Of a DNA stretch of 64,000 nt, positions 59,896-64,000 are shown piece after piece. The first letter of the stretch is position 1. Each line of letters starts with the position of its first letter. Under the pieces are notes generated by a model, which did no database searches, was not told the DNA's origin, and saw only the letters and a program-made list of their open reading frames with translations. The translations under genes were made by a program, and so were the position numbers. Origin of the DNA: CAG-791 sp002392385 (GTDB taxonomy: Bacteria > Bacillota > Clostridia > Lachnospirales > Lachnospiraceae); contig CAMOIU010000002.1 in the NCBI GenBank assembly GCA_946616295.1, positions 1 through 64,000 on the forward strand. Direction: 5' to 3'.

Positions 59896-60293
59896 TGACG
59901 ATTCAACTTACTTTTGACAGCTTTGACGACTACTATGCGGGAATCCGCAAGCTGGCTGACTCAATGATGCAGGAGCCTGCAGCGGAAACAGAGTTCGTCC
60001 CGGAACCGGAGAAGCCGATCGTGATCACCGAGGAGCCGGCAGAAAAGGCACTTGAAGCGGTGCAGGAGCCGGAGAAGGCGGAGCAGAAGGAGCCGAAAGC
60101 GGAGCCGGCAGTCACTGAGGACTTCCGGGTCGAGGTCCGCAGGATCCTGTCCAGGATCAACAAGACGACCGGGACCAAGCTCGCCAGCAAGCTGATCAAA
60201 GAGGTCACCGGGAAGGAACGACTGACAGAGGTGGCGCTGGAGGATCTGCCGGCCCTCATGGAGAAAGCGAAGGAGGTTCTCGATGCCCAGTAA
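59895..60293 (+). CDS. Phage protein with Glu/Pro/Lys-rich centre (132 aa)
   Basis: A 132-residue protein, function unknown. It begins MTIQLTFDSFDDYYAGI, continues with a charged low-complexity stretch (residues ~30-75), and ends in a helical domain with DFRVEVRRILSRINKTTGTK and KEVTGKERLTEVALEDLPALM. Proteins of this make-up occur just before DUF2800 in other Clostridia phages. The start overlaps the preceding stop (TAATG). Confidence 0.65.
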   Translation: MTIQLTFDSFDDYYAGIRKLADSMMQEPAAETEFVPEPEKPIVITEEPAEKALEAVQEPEKAEQKEPKAEPAVTEDFRVEVRRILSRINKTTGTKLASKLIKEVTGKERLTEVALEDLPALMEKAKEVLDAQ

Positions 60294-61440
60294 GCACGCC
60301 AGGCTCTCGCCCTCCAGTGCAGAGCGGTGGAAGAACTGCCCCGGATCCGTGGCGCTCTCTGAGCAACTGCCGGCGCCGCCGTCTACATCCTATGCGGATG
60401 AAGGGACACTGGCCCACTCCGTGGCAGAACTGAAACTGAAGAGAAATGAGATCGGGAAGGCAAAGTACCAGAACACTTTCAGGAAGCTGACCAAAGGGAA
60501 CGAATACTGGTGCGGCGAGATGGACGAGGCCACCGACTACTACGCCGATACCGTCATGGAGCTCCTGGCAGCCGCCGGAGACGACGCGGAGCTTCTGGTG
60601 GAGCAGCAGTTCAGCCTGAGCGAGTGGGTACCGGAAAGCTTCGGCACATCTGACGCGGTGATCATCGGCGGCAGCACGATTCAGGTGATCGACCTCAAAT
60701 ACGGCAAGGGCGTGAAGGTAAACGCCGTGGGCAATCCGCAGCTGCGGCTGTACGGCCTCGGAGCTGCCGGCCTTTTCGGAGACCTGTACGATTTCGACAC
60801 GGTCCGTATGACGATCATCCAGCCCAGACTTGATCATGTGAGCACGGAGGAATTGCCGCTGAAGGAGCTCCTGCGGTGGGCAGAGGAGGAGATCCGGCCT
60901 GCCGCGAAGGAAGCGATGGAAGGATCTGACAGGACACAGTGCGGTGACTGGTGCCGATTCTGTCCGGCAAGGGCCGTCTGCAGGACCCGGGCGGAGTACT
61001 GCCTCGAGGTCGCAAAGGACGAGTTCAAGGAGCCGCCGCTCCTCACAGACGAGGAGATCGGGGAGATCCTGAAGCGGGCTGATACGATCCGCAAGTGGGT
61101 AGAGGAGATCAGCAGCTACGCCCTTCAGCAGGCGCTGGACGGCAAGCACTACGACGGCTGGAAGGTCGTGGAGGGCAGGAGCGTCCGCAAGTACGCAGAT
61201 GAGGCGAAGGTCGCCGAAAAGCTGATCGGCGAAGGATTCGCGGAGGCCATGCTGTATGAGAGGAAGATGCTCGGGATTTCCGCGATGGAGAAGCTGGTCG
61301 GCAAGAAGAGATTCGCAGAGACACTTGAGGGACTGATCATCAAGCCTGCCGGCAAACCGGTCCTCGTCCCGGAGAGTGATAAGAGGGAAGCTATCAACAC
61401 TGTAGAACAGGCAAGAGAAGACTTTAAGGAGGAAGCATGA
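60283..61440 (+). CDS. DUF2800 protein (PD-(D/E)XK nuclease-like)
   Basis: A 385-residue phage replication-module protein. It starts RLSPSSAERWKNCPGSVAL, and has GTLAHSVAELKL and the nuclease-like core GTSDAVIIGGSTIQVIDLKYGKG, giving D...D-x-K residues of the PD-(D/E)XK fold. A Cys cluster QCGDWCRFCPARAVCRTR (about 216-233) recalls the Fe-S region of Cas4/AddB-type nucleases. It overlaps the gene before by 11 bases and that after by four. Likely a recombination or end-processing exonuclease. Confidence 0.88.
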   Translation: MPSKHARLSPSSAERWKNCPGSVALSEQLPAPPSTSYADEGTLAHSVAELKLKRNEIGKAKYQNTFRKLTKGNEYWCGEMDEATDYYADTVMELLAAAGDDAELLVEQQFSLSEWVPESFGTSDAVIIGGSTIQVIDLKYGKGVKVNAVGNPQLRLYGLGAAGLFGDLYDFDTVRMTIIQPRLDHVSTEELPLKELLRWAEEEIRPAAKEAMEGSDRTQCGDWCRFCPARAVCRTRAEYCLEVAKDEFKEPPLLTDEEIGEILKRADTIRKWVEEISSYALQQALDGKHYDGWKVVEGRSVRKYADEAKVAEKLIGEGFAEAMLYERKMLGISAMEKLVGKKRFAETLEGLIIKPAGKPVLVPESDKREAINTVEQAREDFKEEA

Positions 61441-61982
61441 GCACAAAGGTCGTAACAGGTAAGGTCAGATTCAGCTATGTCAACATCTTCAGGAGCAGAG
61501 CGTTCACGCAGGATCAGGACGCCAAGTACAGCATCTGCCTCCTGATCCCCAAGGAGGACAAGGCCACCATCAGGAAGATCAAGGCGGCCATCGAGGAGGC
61601 AATCCAGGACGGCATCAGCTCCAAGTGGAACGGAAAGAAGCCCGCAAGCCTCAAGCTCCCGCTGCGCGACGGCGACGAAGAGAGGGCCGCCGAGGCTCCC
61701 GAGTACGAGGGCATGTTCTTCCTGAATGCCAACAGCACCCAGAAGCCCGGGATCGTGGACAAGGACAGGAACGAGATCCTGGATCCGGATGAGGTATACA
61801 GCGGCTGCTGGGGACGCGCTTCGATCAACTTCTACGCCTTCAACACGAACGGCAACAGAGGCATCGGTGTGGGCCTCAACAACATCCAGAAACTGAAGGA
61901 CGGGGAGCATCTGGGCAGTGCCAGGATGTCCGCTGAGGACGACTTCGACGATGACTACGAAGACGATGAGGACGACTTCTGA
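61437..61982 (+). CDS. DUF2815 protein, probable phage ssDNA-binding protein
   Basis: A 181-residue protein of the DUF2815 family (OB-fold, gp2.5-like). It has VRFSYVNIFRSRAF, KYSICLLIPKEDKATIRKI, and GRASINFYAFNTNGNRGIGVGLNNIQKL. The acidic tail DDFDDDYEDDEDDF resembles the tail by which ssDNA-binding proteins touch replication partners. It lies between the nuclease and polymerase genes and overlaps both by one to four bases. Confidence 0.88.
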   Translation: MSTKVVTGKVRFSYVNIFRSRAFTQDQDAKYSICLLIPKEDKATIRKIKAAIEEAIQDGISSKWNGKKPASLKLPLRDGDEERAAEAPEYEGMFFLNANSTQKPGIVDKDRNEILDPDEVYSGCWGRASINFYAFNTNGNRGIGVGLNNIQKLKDGEHLGSARMSAEDDFDDDYEDDEDDF

Positions 61983-63940
61983 TGAGAACGATGGGCGTGG
62001 ACATAGAGACATACAGCTCCGTGGATATCGCGGGAGCAGGCGTCTACAAGTATGCCTCATCGCCTGACTTCGAGGTCCTCCTGATAGCATACTGCTTCGA
62101 CGGTGGAGAGGTGAAGGTGCATGACTGCACCGCTCCCGGGTGTTGGCCAAGGGACTTCCTCGACGCCCTTACGGATCCTGATGTGATCAAGACCGCTTTC
62201 AACGCCAACTTCGAGCGGACCTGTCTGTCCGCAGCACTGGGGGAAGAGATGCCTCCGGAGCAGTGGCGGTGCACGATGGTAAAGGCCCTTACGATGGGCC
62301 TCCCCGGTTCCCTGGCAGCCGTAGGCACTGCTATGGGGCTGCCGGAAGACAAGCAGAAGGACAAGCAGGGCAAGGCCCTGATCCAGTACTTCTGCAAGCC
62401 CTGCAGGCCCACGAGGGTCAATGGCGGGCGGACGAGGAACCTTCCGTATCACGATCCGGAGCGCTGGGACCTGTTCAAGGAGTACAACCGGCAGGACGTG
62501 GTCACTGAACAGGAGATCCTCCGCAGGCTGTCCATCTATAAGACGACACCGGAGGAAGAAGCCCTGTGGGCGCTGGACCAGAGGATGAACGACAGAGGCG
62601 TCCGGCTCGACGTGCCGATGATCGACAAGATAGTCAGCTACGACGCCCAACGCCGTCAGGAGCTGCAGGAAGAGGCTCAGAAGATTACCGGCCTCAGCAA
62701 CCCGAACAGCCTGTCACAGCTGAAGGACTGGCTGAACGATCAGGGCCTGCCGATGAAGAGCGTCACGAAGGATACGATCGCTGCGGCGCTGACGCTGCAG
62801 TATATCCCGGATAATGTGCGCCGGGTCCTCGAGATCAGGACGGCACTGGGGAAGACCAGCGTGGCGAAATACGCTGCCATGCAGGAGGCTGTCTGCCCGG
62901 ACGGACGTCTGCGCGGGATCCTGCAGTTCTATGGCGCCAACAGGTCCGGCAGGTGGGCCGGCAGGATCGTGCAGACCCACAACCTCGCAAGGAACAGCCT
63001 GCCGGATCTGGATCTGGCCAGAGAGCTGGCGGAGGAAGGAGACTTCGAGACCATGCAGACCCTGTTCGGCGAGACGGCGTTCGTCTTCTCTGAGCTGATC
63101 CGCACGGCGTTCATCCCTTCCGAAGGCTGCAGGTTCGTGGTGAGTGACTTCTCTGCCATAGAGGCGAGAGTGATCAGCTGGATCAGCGGCGAGGAGTGGC
63201 GCCTGGAGGCCTTCCGGCAGGGGAAGGACATCTACTGCGAGACAGCCTCCCAGATGTATCACGTACCTGTCGTGAAGCATGGCATCAACGGTGACCTGCG
63301 CCAGAAGGGCAAGGTCGCTGAACTGGCCTGCGGGTACCAGGGAGGCGTTGGAGCCATGAAGGCGATGGACAAGGAAGGTAAGATCCCTGAGGAGGAGCTG
63401 CAGTCGGTCGTGGACCAGTGGCGGCAGGCAAACCCGAAAGTGGTGAAGCTGTGGCGGGACTACGAGACCGCCGCGAAGTTGGCGATTCTGGAGCACAGGA
63501 CCGTGCGGAGGCCCAGAGGCGTCACGTTCTCCTACATCAACGGCAACCTGTTCATCAAGCTCCCGGGAGGCAGAAAGCTCTGCTACTGGGGCGCCCGGAT
63601 CCGGCAGGATGCGGTAAACGGCAGGGAGCAGATCGTCTACATGGGCGTCAACCAGACGACCAGACAGTGGCAGGAGACAGAGACCTACGGAGGGAAGCTC
63701 GTGGAGAATGTCGTGCAGGCGACCGCCAGGGACTGTCTCGCTGTGGCCATGACCCGCGTATCGGAGATGGGCTACAACATCGTGATGCACGTTCATGACG
63801 AGATGATCGTAGACGTGCCCGTGGAAGACACGGAGGCTCTCGACAGGATCAATGCCGCCATGGCCGCTCCGATCGACTGGGCTCCCGGCCTTCCGCTCAA
63901 AGGAGACGGATACGAGACGACTTTTTATAAGAAGGACTGA
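61982..63940 (+). CDS. Phage DNA polymerase, family A
   Basis: A 652-residue replicative polymerase of the Pol I type. The 3'-5' exonuclease part shows GVDIETYSSVD (Exo I, residues 5-15) and TAFNANFERTCL (Exo II). The polymerase part has motif A VVSDFSAIEARVISW (about 386-400), motif B RQKGKVAELACGYQGG (about 440-455) and motif C HVHDEMIVD (about 602-610) with the metal Asp. No 5'-3' exonuclease domain is present. ATG overlaps the previous stop. Confidence 0.95.
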   Translation: MRTMGVDIETYSSVDIAGAGVYKYASSPDFEVLLIAYCFDGGEVKVHDCTAPGCWPRDFLDALTDPDVIKTAFNANFERTCLSAALGEEMPPEQWRCTMVKALTMGLPGSLAAVGTAMGLPEDKQKDKQGKALIQYFCKPCRPTRVNGGRTRNLPYHDPERWDLFKEYNRQDVVTEQEILRRLSIYKTTPEEEALWALDQRMNDRGVRLDVPMIDKIVSYDAQRRQELQEEAQKITGLSNPNSLSQLKDWLNDQGLPMKSVTKDTIAAALTLQYIPDNVRRVLEIRTALGKTSVAKYAAMQEAVCPDGRLRGILQFYGANRSGRWAGRIVQTHNLARNSLPDLDLARELAEEGDFETMQTLFGETAFVFSELIRTAFIPSEGCRFVVSDFSAIEARVISWISGEEWRLEAFRQGKDIYCETASQMYHVPVVKHGINGDLRQKGKVAELACGYQGGVGAMKAMDKEGKIPEEELQSVVDQWRQANPKVVKLWRDYETAAKLAILEHRTVRRPRGVTFSYINGNLFIKLPGGRKLCYWGARIRQDAVNGREQIVYMGVNQTTRQWQETETYGGKLVENVVQATARDCLAVAMTRVSEMGYNIVMHVHDEMIVDVPVEDTEALDRINAAMAAPIDWAPGLPLKGDGYETTFYKKD

Positions 63941-63942
63941 TC

Positions 63943-64000
63943 ATGGAAAGTACTGTGAAAAAACTGGAGGACTACAGTATCAAGGTCCGGCATAACGGGG
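63943..64000 (+). CDS. Start of a phage gene cut by the window end
   Basis: An ATG at 63943, two bases after the polymerase stop, with GAAGGA upstream, opens a frame MESTVKKLEDYSIKVRHNG that runs off the window. Only 19 residues are seen, too few to name it. Confidence 0.45.
   Translation, partial: MESTVKKLEDYSIKVRHNG

Larger units (their letters stand above)
54382..64000. mobile_element. Left part of an integrated prophage (truncated by the window)
   Basis: From the tRNA-Thr end onward the genes are phage early functions: integrase, ImmA/IrrE-type protein, CI/Cro switch, small unknown genes, ParB-like protein, DUF2800, DUF2815 and a family A DNA polymerase. Gene spacing is tight, with many 1-11 base overlaps. 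No structural or lysis gene is reached before the window ends, so a conjugative element is less likely but not excluded. Confidence 0.85.

Noticed and set aside
1..64000. CRISPR arrays and insertion sequences
   Set aside because: No regularly spaced repeats with unique spacers and no transposase gene were found in the window.

Overview
The window looks like a chromosomal piece of a GC-rich Clostridia member, most likely Lachnospiraceae, that runs into an integrated prophage. This assignment rests on gene content read from the sequence, not on a database search. The clues are a DUF5717/DUF5716 gene pair, a PPi-type phosphofructokinase, paired GlgC/GlgD, a group B-like monomeric [FeFe] hydrogenase, a split AICARFT plus PurO-type IMP cyclohydrolase, an infC-rpmI-rplT operon behind an L20-leader-like attenuator, and the order cysS-mrnC-rlmB-sigH.

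Layout, host part. 1-965: end of htpG. 1072-7178: three-gene module of a giant DUF5717 protein, a DUF5716 protein with faint actin/Hsp70-like motifs, and a helical-repeat protein. 7341-10458: purB, purA and a small membrane protein. 10436-11926: attenuated infC-rpmI-rplT operon. 12045-14145: ROK glucokinase and a pyruvate kinase without its C-terminal domain. 14176-16337 (minus): TrmH-like methyltransferase, PfoR-type EIIC membrane protein and tRNA-Pro(AGG). 16537-20801: lipoprotein, PIN-like protein, RsmF-type methyltransferase. 20891-27297: PPi-phosphofructokinase, rarA, DUF4364, rho and malQ. 27387-29611: divergent DJ-1 protein and hydrogenase. 29702-37259: trigger factor, clpP, clpX, engB, a DUF308 protein and clpB. 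37329-39401: a 144-bp nested palindrome, TTTACA repeats and a Na/Pi cotransporter.

39499-45827 (minus) is a compact type VII secretion-like locus: FHA-FtsK EssC, EsaB/YukD-like ubiquitin-fold protein and four small helical proteins, with no EsaA, EssA, EssB or LXG toxin visible here. It is followed by glgC-glgD (minus), then 48404-54203: PurO-like cyclohydrolase, AICARFT, ispF, cysS, mrnC, rlmB and sigH.

Prologue to the prophage: tRNA-Thr(GGT) at 54309-54381 is the probable integration site. A minus-strand integrase follows, then an Abi/HEPN protein, an ImmA/IrrE-like protein and a CI/Cro-type switch with matched divergent promoters and repeated operators. Rightward come small early genes, a ParB-like gene broken by an in-frame TAG, DUF2800, DUF2815 and a family A DNA polymerase. 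The window ends inside the prophage, so its right end and late genes are not seen.

Functionally, the host part is core metabolism (purine end steps, glycogen synthesis and breakdown, glycolysis), protein quality control (htpG, tig, clpP/X/B), and RNA and translation genes. The stretches least explained by known biology are the DUF5717/5716 module, the minimal type VII locus and the nested palindrome upstream of the phosphate transporter.
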